A stretch of DNA of 64,000 nt from Planctomycetota bacterium (GTDB taxonomy: Bacteria; Planctomycetota; UBA1135; GCA-002686595): contig JACKHS010000001.1 in NCBI GenBank assembly GCA_020638875.1, forward strand, positions 310,001 to 374,000, read 5' to 3'. The notes below the pieces were generated by a model. It did no database searches and was not told where the DNA came from. It saw only the letters and a program-made list of their open reading frames with translations. Of this stretch, positions 21,889 through 30,339 are shown piece by piece. Position numbers and translations under genes: made by a program. The number at the start of each line of letters is the position of its first letter. Position 1 is the stretch's first letter.

Positions 21889-21923
21889 CGGCCGACTCCG
21901 CGCCGGAAGGGCGGAGTCGGCCG
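21889..21923. terminator. Bidirectional hairpin terminator between tsaB and the histone-like gene
   Basis: A perfect 13-base-pair stem (21889-21901 with 21911-21923) closes a 9-base loop. It lies between two convergent genes, so it can serve both strands. The trailing T-run is weak (TGTTCCTT), as expected at this GC content; the stem itself is very stable. Confidence 0.85.
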
Positions 21924-21947
21924 TGTTCCTTGACGATGCTGCGCGAC

Positions 21948-22205
21948 CTACAGGTCGTGCGGGCGCAGCGTGCGACGGTTGTTGTTCGTCGCGCGAGCTT
22001 CCGCCGTGGCGATCAGGCCGCGCACGGCCGCGTCGAGGGCGGCGTAGAACTCGCCGGAGACGTTCATGCCGGCGGCGGCCTTCGTGCGGCTCTTGCTGAT
22101 GATCAGCTCGCCAGCGGGCTTCTTGCCACGCCCGGCGGCCTTCTTGGTCGTACGCTTGGCACCGCGAGCGGCGGCCTTCTTGCGCGTAGCTTTCTTCTTA
22201 GCCAT
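21948..22205 (-). CDS. Small histone-fold protein (DUF1931/HMf-like) with lysine-rich H1-like tail
   Basis: 85 residues. Residues 1-32 are a disordered basic tail (10 Lys and 4 Arg, with AKKKATRKKAAARGAK-type repeats as in histone H1). Residues 33-85 look like a single histone fold: a short first helix (SKSRTKAAAG), a long central helix (VSGEFYAALDAAVRGLIATA), then a loop and final helix NRRTLRPHDL, very like the RKTV/I..xD end of archaeal histones and DUF1931 proteins. It should bind DNA as a dimer and the tail should add non-specific binding, making it a nucleoid protein. A good promoter lies upstream (22290-22318). There is no Shine-Dalgarno; ACCCC precedes the ATG. Confidence 0.8.
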   Translation of the reverse strand: MAKKKATRKKAAARGAKRTTKKAAGRGKKPAGELIISKSRTKAAAGMNVSGEFYAALDAAVRGLIATAEARATNNNRRTLRPHDL

Positions 22206-22289
22206 GGGGTTCGTTCAGGTGGGTTGTCCCGTCGCCGGGCAGTTCTCGAGGGAATCGCTGAGACCTCCGAGATCCGTTACGCAATCGAG

Positions 22290-22318
22290 AGAATGGCGGT
22301 CCCCAGGAGGCGTGTCAA
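22290..22318 (-). promoter_or_regulatory. Sigma-70-like promoter for the histone-fold gene
   Basis: On the minus strand a perfect -35 TTGACA (22313-22318) is followed after exactly 17 bases by a -10 CATTCT (22290-22295, three of six). Transcription would start near 22283, giving a leader of about 78 bases before the ATG at 22205. The surrounding intergenic DNA is distinctly AT-richer than the genes. Confidence 0.6.
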
Positions 22319-22444
22319 CAAGCCCGAACCCACGAATTCCAGGATTCTCCGTCGAATTCGAGCGGCATTCACGGCCGCGCCGGAGCCACGAGTCGTGCGG
22401 TCGCGGGCGTTGGAAGGCGACCTCGCGGAGGCTAGTCTGCCGGT

Positions 22445-23656
22445 GTGAAGCACTATCGGGCCTGGGCGGAGATCGACCTCGACGCGCTGACGCACAACCT
22501 GGCGGTGATCCGCCGGCGCGCGGGCTCCGGCGTCGGCGTGATGCTGGTCGTTAAGGCCGATGCCTACGGCCACGGCGCCGTCGCCGTCGCCCACCACGCG
22601 GTGCGCTGCGGCATCGACTCGCTCGGCGTGGGCACCTCGGCCGAGGCCCTCGAGCTGCGCGAAGCGGGCGTGCGGGCGCCGATCCTCGTGCTGGGCACGC
22701 TGGTGGACGAGGAGGCCGCCTCGACCCTGCGCCACCGCATCGAGATCGGCATCCACTCCTCCGACCGCGTCACGATGCTGGAGCGCCTCGCGCGCAACCT
22801 CGGCGTCCGCGCGCGCGTGCACCTCAACATCGACACCGGCATGGGCCGCCTGGGCGTGCTGCCCGAGAGCGCGCTGCGCCTGTTCGGGGAGATCCACGCG
22901 GCGCGCCACCTCGAGCTCGTCGGCGTCATGACCCACATCAGCGCCGCGCGCGGGGCCCTCGACGACGCCACGCACGAGCAGGTGCGCCGCTTCCAGGCCG
23001 TGCTCGACCAGGCGCGCGACCGCGGCTTGCTGCGCGGGCGCGTGCACTTGGCCAACTCGGCCTCGCTGTTCACCGGCCTCGCGCCGCTGCACGAGCTCGT
23101 GCGGCCCGGGATCAGCGCGTACGGCATCCTGCCCGGCGGGCTGCCCGGCGCGGCCGAGCTGCAGCCGGTGATGTCGCTCACCACGCAGGTCGTCTTCCTG
23201 AAGGACGTCCCCGCCGGCACGACCGTCGGCTACGACTCGACGTGGAGCGCGCCGCGCGCGACGCGCCTGGCGACGCTGCCGGTGGGCTACAACGACGGCG
23301 TCGCGTGGCGCCTCGGCAACCGCGGCGTCGTGCTCGTGCGCGGCCAGCGCGCGCCGATCGTCGGCCGCGTCTCGATGGACTACACGACCGTCGACGTCGG
23401 CCACGTGCGCGGCGTCGAGGTCGGCGACACGGTGACGCTCTTCGGACGCGCGGGCGGCGAGCAGCTCGCGCTCGAGGAGGTGGCCCGCGAGGCCGCCACG
23501 ATCCCTTACGAGCTCACCTGCTCGGTGGGCAAGCGCGTGAAGCGCGTCTACGTCGGCGGCGAGGCCCTGCCGCTGCCGTCCCAGCCCGCGCCGCCGACGC
23601 GCGCGGTGCCGCAGCCCGATGAGCCCCGCCCCCACAGGACCGAGGTCGCGGGCTGA
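22445..23656 (+). CDS. alr: Alanine racemase
   Basis: 403 residues from GTG 22445. This PLP enzyme makes D-alanine for peptidoglycan. The PLP lysine is K37 in VVKADAYGHG, the barrel shows LNIDTGMGRLGV, VGVMTHISAA and ANSASLF, and the C-terminal domain shows the catalytic TVGYDSTW and TLPVGYNDGV segment, then VGRVSMDYTTVDVG. Length is slightly above the usual 360-390 because of a proline-rich tail. It is divergent from the histone-fold gene and overlaps the following gene by 38 bases. Confidence 0.94.
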   Translation: MKHYRAWAEIDLDALTHNLAVIRRRAGSGVGVMLVVKADAYGHGAVAVAHHAVRCGIDSLGVGTSAEALELREAGVRAPILVLGTLVDEEAASTLRHRIEIGIHSSDRVTMLERLARNLGVRARVHLNIDTGMGRLGVLPESALRLFGEIHAARHLELVGVMTHISAARGALDDATHEQVRRFQAVLDQARDRGLLRGRVHLANSASLFTGLAPLHELVRPGISAYGILPGGLPGAAELQPVMSLTTQVVFLKDVPAGTTVGYDSTWSAPRATRLATLPVGYNDGVAWRLGNRGVVLVRGQRAPIVGRVSMDYTTVDVGHVRGVEVGDTVTLFGRAGGEQLALEEVAREAATIPYELTCSVGKRVKRVYVGGEALPLPSQPAPPTRAVPQPDEPRPHRTEVAG

Positions 23657-26600
23657 GCGGCCGCGCCGCGCCTGGCCGCTCGTCGTGACGCGGCTCGTGC
23701 TGCGCAGCGTGGGCTGGCTCGCCGTGCTGGTCGCGCTGTGCGCGCTCGTGCTCGAGCTCTCGGGCGCGCCCCAGCGTTGGCTGCGGCGCGAGCTCGCGCA
23801 GCGGCTCGAGGCGTACGGCAGCTCGGTCTCGTTCGACGACGTGAGCGTCGACTGGCTCGGACCGGGCGTCACGCTCGAGGGCTTCTCGCTCGAGAAGGCC
23901 GGGGTGCGCCACCTCGAGGCGCGCCGGCTGTACGTCGCCCTGGAGCCGTCGATCGCGCACGGCTTGCGCCTCGCGCGGCTCGACCTCGACGACGGCGCGC
24001 TGCGCGTGCGCGCCTCGCTGCTCGAGGACGTGCGCGCGCTGCTCGAGCTGCGCGAGCGCGAGGCCGCGCCGACCGCGGCGCGTCCGCAGGAGCTGACCCT
24101 GCCCTCGGTGCAGGTGCGCGGCTTCCGCGTCGAGGCCGACGACGAAGCCGGCCGGACGCACGACCTGGGCAGCATCGACTTCTCGATGGTCGCGGTGCGC
24201 GGGCGCCCCGCGCGCCTGAACGGCCGGCTCTCGCTCGCCTGCCGCGCCAGCGCCGACAGCCCCTGCGAGCTCTACCTGCACGGCGTCGCGGGCCGCGGCG
24301 GTGACATCGAGCTGTTCGGCAGCGCCAAGGACGTCGCGCTCGAGGACTGGAGCGCGCCAGACTTCGCCATGTTCGCGCCGTGGATCGCGATGCAGCCGCG
24401 CGGGCGGTTGACGCTCGAGGCGCGCGCGCGGCTCGACCTGCTCGGCGACGCGACGCCCGAGCTCGAGCTGCGCGTCGACGTCGAGGACGCGCGCCTCCAG
24501 CCGCCGGACGGCCTCGCGCCGCTCGAGGACCTCGGCGTGCGCCTGGCGCTCGACTACGACCCGGCCGCCGGCGGCGAGATCGACGAGCTGGCCTCGTGGC
24601 GCGGCGGCGGCGCCTTCTCCGCGGGCTGGGCCGAGCAGCGCTTCGAGGGCGGGCTGCGGCTGGGGCGCAGCGCGCGGCCGGGCACGCTGCTCGAGAGCTG
24701 GGTGCACGCGCCGCGCGTCGACGTCGAGGCGCCCGGGCTGCTCGCGCTGAAACCGCGCGCGCTGCTGATCCGGAACCTGTTCGACTCGCTGCGTCCGCAG
24801 GGCGCGGTGGACGCCGAGGTCGCGTTCGCGTTCCGCGACGGTTGGACGCCCGGCGCGGCGCTCGCGCCGTACCTGGAGTACGCCGTGCGCGTCGTGCCGC
24901 GCGGCGAGCTGAGCGGCGCGTGGAGCGGCTGGGTGCTGCCGGAGGAGCCCGACCTGATCCCGCTCGCCTTCCCCATGCCCGCGAGCGCGCAGCGCGGCGC
25001 CGTGCTCTTCGCGCGCAACGCGCGCTTCCCGCGGCGCGCGCTGCTCGACGTCGACTTCACCGTGCGGCACGCCGCGGGCGACGGCCGCGTGACCTACCAG
25101 ATGTGGACGAACCGCATCGACATGCCGCCCTTCGCGCCGGGCTACGGCCGCGAGGAGAGCGACCTCGTCGTGCGCGTCCCGCGGCTCCTGCTCGACGAGC
25201 GCACGGCGGAGTACATGCAGGGCCTGCGCCAGGTCCCCGAGCTCGCGACGCTGTTCGACGACTACGGCATCGCGGGCGGCGAGGCCGAGGCCGCGTTGCG
25301 GGTCAGCACGCGCGCGCAGCGCCCGGAGCCGATGGTCGACGTCCAGGTGCGCGTGCGCGACGTCGACGCCGCCTGGGCCGAGCTGCCGGTCCCCGTGCGC
25401 GACCTGCGCGGCAGCGTGCACGTGATCGAGGACGGCCGCGGCACGGGCGAGGTCTCGTACGAGATGGCCGGCACGAGCGCGTCCGCGCCCGAGCTGCGCT
25501 TGCGCGGTCGCCAGCGCCACAGCGGCCCGGTCGGGCAGCGCGGGGTGCCGCGGGCGCTCGAGCTCGACGTGCTCGCGCTCGAGGCGCGCGACGTCGACGT
25601 CCTGGGCGACGACTTCCAGGTGCTCGCCGAGCACCAGCCCGAAGTCGCGCAGGCCGTGGCCGAGTTCGACCCGCGCGGCCGCGCCGACGTGGCGCTGTCG
25701 AGCGCCTTCGACGGCGTGCGGCCGCGGCGCGGCGCGCTGGAGGTCACGCCGCGCCCGGGGATGACCTTGCTGCCGCGCGCGTTCCCGGTCGAGACGCACG
25801 ACGTGCGCGGGCGCGTGCTGGTCGAGCTCGTCGAGGACGGCGCGGAGGTGACGACGACGACGCGCGTCGCGCCGCTCGCCGGCGCGTGGAACGACGAGGT
25901 CGAGGTCAGCCTGATGGCGACCTTCCCCTCGGCGGCGCCGGCGCGCGGCGTCGTGCGCGCCGCCGGCCTGCGCCCCGACGACGCGGCGCTGCGCGGCAAG
26001 CTCGCGGTCGCGATGGAGACCGACCCGGCGCGCGTCGAGGCCGAGATCGGCGAGCTCGGCCTGAGCGGGGTGGTCGAGGCCGAGCACGAGTTCGAGCTGC
26101 CGCTGGAGGCGGACGCCCCGCAGCGCGGCGCGCACACCTTCCACCTGCGCGACAACACGCTGCGCCAACCGGGCGGCCTCGTGCTCGAGGATCTCGGCGG
26201 CACGCTGCGCTTCGAGGACGGCGTGCTCTCGGCCGACGTCGTGCGCGCGACGCTCGAGCGCACGGCGATCGCGCTGCGCGACCTGCGCGTGACGTCGGGC
26301 GAGGCGGGGCTGGCGCTCGACGCGGACCTCGACGCCGAGCGCCTCGCGCTCGCGCGGCCGCTGCTGCGGCAGTTCCTCGACGAGGCCACCGTCGCGACGC
26401 TGGTCGACGAGTTCGACTTCCGCGGCGCGGTCGACCTGGCCGCCGCCCGCCTGGCGCTGCGGCGCGAGCCGGACGGCGAGCTCGAGGTCATGCTCTCGGG
26501 CAACGGCACGCTGAGCGACGTCTACGCCGCCGTCGGCCTGCCGGTCACGATCCGCTCGGCCCACTTCGACCTCGAGGAGTTCGTGCTGAGCGGCGGCGAG

Positions 26601-27404
26601 CTGCGCACGTGGGGCCGCGTCAGCGACCTCTACGGGCTCGTGCTCGACCGCGACCTGTCGCAGGCCTCGATGCTGCTGAGCTACTACGGCTCGCGCTTCT
26701 CCGTCGAGACCCTCGAGGGCGCGCTGTGCCACGGCCGCATCGGCGCCGCGCGCCAGGACGAGAGCTCCACGGAGCTCGTGCGGCCGGTGTTCTCGGTCGA
26801 CCTGCGCCCGCCGTACGCGTTCCAGACCGGCCTCGCGATCCAGAACCTCGACGTGGGCCTGCTGCTCGAGGACGTCTTCGCCTCGAACCTCGCGAACAAG
26901 GGCCAGGCCAGCGGCGAGCTGCGCTTGAGCGGCGAGCTGGCCGACCTGCTCTCGATCACCGGCCGCGGCTGGGGCGAGGTGCGCGATTCGGTGCTGTGGT
27001 CGGTGCCGGTGTTGCGCGACCTCTTCACGCAGCTCGGCTACGACGCCACCGCCGTGTTCGACGACATGAGCGCGCGCTTCCGCGTGCAGGACGGCGTGAT
27101 CCTCATGGAGGACATGGTCGTGCACAGCCCGCTGCTCAACCTCTCGGGCCGCGGCACGCTCGGCCTCGACGGCGCGCTGCACCACGACCTGCAGGTCAAG
27201 TACGCGCTGATGGACAAGGCCGGGCCGCTCGGCTCGCTGATCCACCTGCTGCAGAACACGCTGCTCTCGGTGGCCATCCGCGGCGACATGGAGCGCCCAC
27301 GCGTGTTCCTGCGCGGCGCGCTCACCGGGCCCTTCCAGGGTGTCGACGAGCACTGGCGCGCGCTGCCGCTGCCCGGGTACAGCTCGCTGCCGCCGCGCTT
27401 CTAG
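23619..27404 (+). CDS. Giant AsmA/YhdP-like protein with single N-terminal membrane anchor
   Basis: 1261 residues. One membrane span near residues 24-47 is followed by a very long, almost helix-free beta-rich extracytoplasmic region. The start (SFDDVSVDWLGPGVTLEGF) and the end, where DGVILMEDMVVHSPLLNLSG and GTLGLDGALHHDLQVKYALM stand out, match the ends of AsmA-family proteins (AsmA, YhdP, TamB relatives), in which a beta-taco groove is thought to carry phospholipids between the membranes. ATG 23619 lies inside alr. Function is inferred from architecture; the middle 900 residues are not individually recognisable. Confidence 0.72.
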   Translation: MSPAPTGPRSRAERPRRAWPLVVTRLVLRSVGWLAVLVALCALVLELSGAPQRWLRRELAQRLEAYGSSVSFDDVSVDWLGPGVTLEGFSLEKAGVRHLEARRLYVALEPSIAHGLRLARLDLDDGALRVRASLLEDVRALLELREREAAPTAARPQELTLPSVQVRGFRVEADDEAGRTHDLGSIDFSMVAVRGRPARLNGRLSLACRASADSPCELYLHGVAGRGGDIELFGSAKDVALEDWSAPDFAMFAPWIAMQPRGRLTLEARARLDLLGDATPELELRVDVEDARLQPPDGLAPLEDLGVRLALDYDPAAGGEIDELASWRGGGAFSAGWAEQRFEGGLRLGRSARPGTLLESWVHAPRVDVEAPGLLALKPRALLIRNLFDSLRPQGAVDAEVAFAFRDGWTPGAALAPYLEYAVRVVPRGELSGAWSGWVLPEEPDLIPLAFPMPASAQRGAVLFARNARFPRRALLDVDFTVRHAAGDGRVTYQMWTNRIDMPPFAPGYGREESDLVVRVPRLLLDERTAEYMQGLRQVPELATLFDDYGIAGGEAEAALRVSTRAQRPEPMVDVQVRVRDVDAAWAELPVPVRDLRGSVHVIEDGRGTGEVSYEMAGTSASAPELRLRGRQRHSGPVGQRGVPRALELDVLALEARDVDVLGDDFQVLAEHQPEVAQAVAEFDPRGRADVALSSAFDGVRPRRGALEVTPRPGMTLLPRAFPVETHDVRGRVLVELVEDGAEVTTTTRVAPLAGAWNDEVEVSLMATFPSAAPARGVVRAAGLRPDDAALRGKLAVAMETDPARVEAEIGELGLSGVVEAEHEFELPLEADAPQRGAHTFHLRDNTLRQPGGLVLEDLGGTLRFEDGVLSADVVRATLERTAIALRDLRVTSGEAGLALDADLDAERLALARPLLRQFLDEATVATLVDEFDFRGAVDLAAARLALRREPDGELEVMLSGNGTLSDVYAAVGLPVTIRSAHFDLEEFVLSGGELRTWGRVSDLYGLVLDRDLSQASMLLSYYGSRFSVETLEGALCHGRIGAARQDESSTELVRPVFSVDLRPPYAFQTGLAIQNLDVGLLLEDVFASNLANKGQASGELRLSGELADLLSITGRGWGEVRDSVLWSVPVLRDLFTQLGYDATAVFDDMSARFRVQDGVILMEDMVVHSPLLNLSGRGTLGLDGALHHDLQVKYALMDKAGPLGSLIHLLQNTLLSVAIRGDMERPRVFLRGALTGPFQGVDEHWRALPLPGYSSLPPRF

Positions 27405-27432
27405 CCGCGCCGCGCGCGCGGAGCCGGGCGCC

Positions 27433-28656
27433 TCAGCGCCCCTCCATCGCGCGCCGCAGCGAGCGCGTGAAGCTCGCGGTGGAGTACGCGCGCAGCAGCT
27501 GATCGCGGGCGAGCGCCGCGGCGGCGTGATCGACGAAGAGCAGCCGCGCCAGCCAGCGCGACGCGCGCTGCAGGCGCGTCACGCGCCCGCGCTGCCTGCG
27601 CTCGTACAGCGCGAGCGCGAACTCGAGGTGCTCGCGATCCGCGCGCGAGAGCTCGTCGGCCAGCGCAGCGGCGCTGTCCAGGGCGGCCGAGGCGCCCACG
27701 CCCGCCGTCGGCAGCGGCGCGCTCGCCGCGTCGCCGAGCAGCACCACGCGCCCGCGACGCCAGACCGTCGCCGAGCGGTCCTGCAAGCGCCAAGAGAACG
27801 CGTCGCGCCCGAGCTCGAGGTGCGGGAACACCTCCGCGAACGGCGCGCCCACGCGCCCGGCGAGGTCGGCGGCGTACGCCGCCACGCCGCGCGCGGCGAG
27901 CACCTCACGGCGGCCGGCCAGGAACACGCCGCAGCGCCCGAGCACCGGGTAGAGCCCGACGCCCCAGCCGGCCGACCAGCGCTCGCTGTACACGTGCGGG
28001 TCGCCGACCGGCCCGTCGGTCCACAGCACGTACCCGCTCCACCCGGTGTCGTAGGCGCGCACCTCGTCGGGACGCAGGACGAGCGCGCGCGTCGCCGAGT
28101 GGATCCCGTCGGCGCCGACGACCAGGTCGACGTCGAGCGCCGAGTCGTCGTGCAGGGTCACGCGCACGACGCCGCGACCCTCGTCCTGCGCGAGCGCGCG
28201 CACGGTCGTCTCGTAGGCGATCGCGCCCGCCGCGCGGCGCAGGAGCGCGAGCAGCCGGCCGCGCTCGACGCCGCGGTAGTGCCCGTACTCCGCGACCAGC
28301 TCCCCCAGCGGGTAGCGCCGCACGCTGCGCCCGTGCCGGTCGTAGAGGTCGTAGCGCCGCATCTCGACGCTGGCGGCGAGGTACGCCGGGCCGAGGTCGA
28401 GCGCGTTCAGCACCCTCCCGCCGAGCGGCAGCAGGCCGAGCATGTAGCCCTCGTCGTGGACCTCGGGCGTGCGTTCGACGAGCGCGACGCCGTGGCCGGC
28501 CCGGCGCAGGAGCGCCGCGAGCGTCGCACCCGCGATCCCGGCGCCCACCACCAGCACGCGCAGGCGCGCGTCGCCGAGCTGCCGCTCGAGCCCCTCCGCC
28601 GCCGCGCGGTCGTGCGGCGGACGTGGCGGTTCGGCAGGTCTCGGCTCGGGCTCCAT
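27433..28656 (-). CDS. FAD-dependent monooxygenase (PHBH/UbiH type)
   Basis: 407 residues. The dinucleotide-binding GAGIAGATLAALLRRAG lies near residues 38-55, the DG motif LVVGADGIHSATR near 185-197, and the second FAD motif GRVVLLGDAASAPLPTAG near 300-318, all in the order of class A flavin monooxygenases, which hydroxylate aromatic or polyprenyl substrates with NAD(P)H. The first 30 residues are rich in Pro/Glu and the true start may be at a later codon. It converges on the AsmA-like gene with a 28-base gap. No substrate can be assigned. Confidence 0.83.
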   Translation of the reverse strand: MEPEPRPAEPPRPPHDRAAAEGLERQLGDARLRVLVVGAGIAGATLAALLRRAGHGVALVERTPEVHDEGYMLGLLPLGGRVLNALDLGPAYLAASVEMRRYDLYDRHGRSVRRYPLGELVAEYGHYRGVERGRLLALLRRAAGAIAYETTVRALAQDEGRGVVRVTLHDDSALDVDLVVGADGIHSATRALVLRPDEVRAYDTGWSGYVLWTDGPVGDPHVYSERWSAGWGVGLYPVLGRCGVFLAGRREVLAARGVAAYAADLAGRVGAPFAEVFPHLELGRDAFSWRLQDRSATVWRRGRVVLLGDAASAPLPTAGVGASAALDSAAALADELSRADREHLEFALALYERRQRGRVTRLQRASRWLARLLFVDHAAAALARDQLLRAYSTASFTRSLRRAMEGR

Positions 28657-28821
28657 CCCCTCGCGCGGCGCCCCGCGCCGCGTGCGCAGACGTACGGCCC
28701 CGCGACGAGGTGGGTGAGCGGGTGCGTCGCTTTCCGCGTCGCGGCGCGGGAGCGGGCGGCGCGCCGACTTGGGCTCGATCCGGCCGAGGTGCCCCGCGAG
28801 ATCCGGGCTAAGCTCTGCGCG

Positions 28822-29892
28822 ATGAGCGACGAGCGACTCTACGCGGTGGTGATGGCCGGCGGCTCGGGCACGCGCTTCTGGCCGGCGAGCCGCCGGGCGC
28901 GACCCAAGCAGTTCCTGCCCATCGCCGGCGACCGGCCGATGGTGGCCGAGACGTGCGCGCGGCTCGCGGGCCTCGTGCCGCTCGAGCGCGTGCTGGTGGT
29001 GACCTCGGGCGACCTGGCGGGCGAGGTGCGCGCCGCGCTGCCGGAGCTGCCCGCCGCGAACCTGCTCGTCGAGCCGGTCGGCCGCAACACCGCGCCGTGC
29101 GTCGCGCTCGCCGCGCTCGAGATCGCGCGCCGCGACCCCGAGGCGGTGCAGCTCGTGCTCCCCGCCGACCACGTCATCGAACCGGCCGAGGCCTTCCGCG
29201 CGAGCCTGCGCGCCGCCGCGGCCGAGGCGCGCCGCGCGGGGCGCCTGGTCACGCTCGGCGTGCGGCCGACCTTCCCCGCCACCGGCTACGGGTACATCGA
29301 GGTCGGCGACGTGCTCGCGCGGCACGGCGCGCACGAGGCGCACGACGTCTTGCGCTTCGTCGAGAAGCCCGACGAGGCCCGCGCGCGCGAGTTCCTCGCC
29401 GCCGGCACGTTCCTGTGGAACGCGGGCGTGTTCGTCTACACGACCGCCGCGGTGCTGGCCGCGCTGCGCGAGCACGCGCCGGACATCCTCGCGCCGCTCG
29501 AGGCCGCCGGCCGCGCGACCGGGCTCGAGGAGGTCTACCCCGCGCTGCGCGCCGCGCCCTTCGACGTCGCGGTGATGGAGCCCAGCCGCGCGCGCAGCGT
29601 GCTGCCCATCGACTACGCCTGGAACGACGTCGGCGCGTGGACGAGCCTGCCCGAGGTGCTGCCGCTCGACGCGGACGGCAACTGCGTGGCCGGCGGCGGC
29701 GCGCTGGTGGCCGAGGGCGCGCGCGACAACGTCGTGTTCGCGGGCCCGGGCGAGCTCGTCGCGCTGGTCGACGTCGAGGGCCTGGTGGTCGTGCGCGCCG
29801 GCGACGCCATGCTCGTGTGCCCGAAGGACCGCGCGCAGGACGTGCGGCGCGTGGTCGAGCGCCTGCAGCGCGAGGCGCCCGACAAGCTGTGA
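28822..29892 (+). CDS. manC: Mannose-1-phosphate guanylyltransferase
   Basis: 356 residues, the size of single-domain ManC/ManB-type enzymes without the isomerase domain. It makes GDP-mannose from mannose-1-phosphate and GTP for surface polysaccharides. Motifs: VVMAGGSGTRFWPASR with the signature loop, KQFLPIAGDRP, PVGRNTAPC, LPADHVI, GYGYIEVG, RFVEKPD, LWNAGVFV and the DYAWNDVGAW end. The stop overlaps the next GTG (GTGA at 29889-29892). Confidence 0.93.
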   Translation: MSDERLYAVVMAGGSGTRFWPASRRARPKQFLPIAGDRPMVAETCARLAGLVPLERVLVVTSGDLAGEVRAALPELPAANLLVEPVGRNTAPCVALAALEIARRDPEAVQLVLPADHVIEPAEAFRASLRAAAAEARRAGRLVTLGVRPTFPATGYGYIEVGDVLARHGAHEAHDVLRFVEKPDEARAREFLAAGTFLWNAGVFVYTTAAVLAALREHAPDILAPLEAAGRATGLEEVYPALRAAPFDVAVMEPSRARSVLPIDYAWNDVGAWTSLPEVLPLDADGNCVAGGGALVAEGARDNVVFAGPGELVALVDVEGLVVVRAGDAMLVCPKDRAQDVRRVVERLQREAPDKL

Positions 29893-30335
29893 GCGCGCGC
29901 GCGGTCCTCGCCGTCGACCACGGCACCAAGCGCACGGGCTTCGCGAGCACCGACCCGCTGCGCATCGCGACGCGGCCGCTGGAGGTCTGGCAGGGCGCGG
30001 GCGACGACCCGCGGCTCGTCGAGCACGTCGCGCGCCTCGCCGCGGAGCGCGACGCCGGCGTCGTCCTGGTCGGCCTGCCCTACAACATGGACGGCACGCT
30101 CGGCCCGCGCGCGCAGGACGTGCTGCGCTTCGCGCGCGCGCTCGCGGCGCGCCTGCCGGACGTCGCGGTCGTGCCGCGCGACGAGCGCCTGTCGACGAAG
30201 GAGGCCGAGGCGCTGCTGCGCGAGGCCGGCCACCACGGCGACGCGCGCAAGGCGCGGCGCGACTCGTGGAGCGCGCTCGTGCTGCTGCGCGACTGGCTGG
30301 ACGCCGGCGAGCCGCGCGAGGCGCTGCCCGAGTAG
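29889..30335 (+). CDS. ruvX: Putative pre-16S rRNA nuclease (YqgF/RuvX)
   Basis: 148 residues from GTG 29889. The RNase H-fold opens with AVDHGTKRTGFASTDP (the DxGxKRxGxA motif), followed by VLVGLPYNMDGTLG (usual VVGLPxxMDGT), then VPRDERLSTKEAEALL and a C-terminal DSWSALVLLRDWL with the last acidic residue. YqgF proteins complete 16S rRNA 5' maturation in several bacteria. It ends four bases before the stop of the convergent von Willebrand gene. Confidence 0.92.
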   Translation: MSARAVLAVDHGTKRTGFASTDPLRIATRPLEVWQGAGDDPRLVEHVARLAAERDAGVVLVGLPYNMDGTLGPRAQDVLRFARALAARLPDVAVVPRDERLSTKEAEALLREAGHHGDARKARRDSWSALVLLRDWLDAGEPREALPE

Positions 30336-30339
30336 GCGC

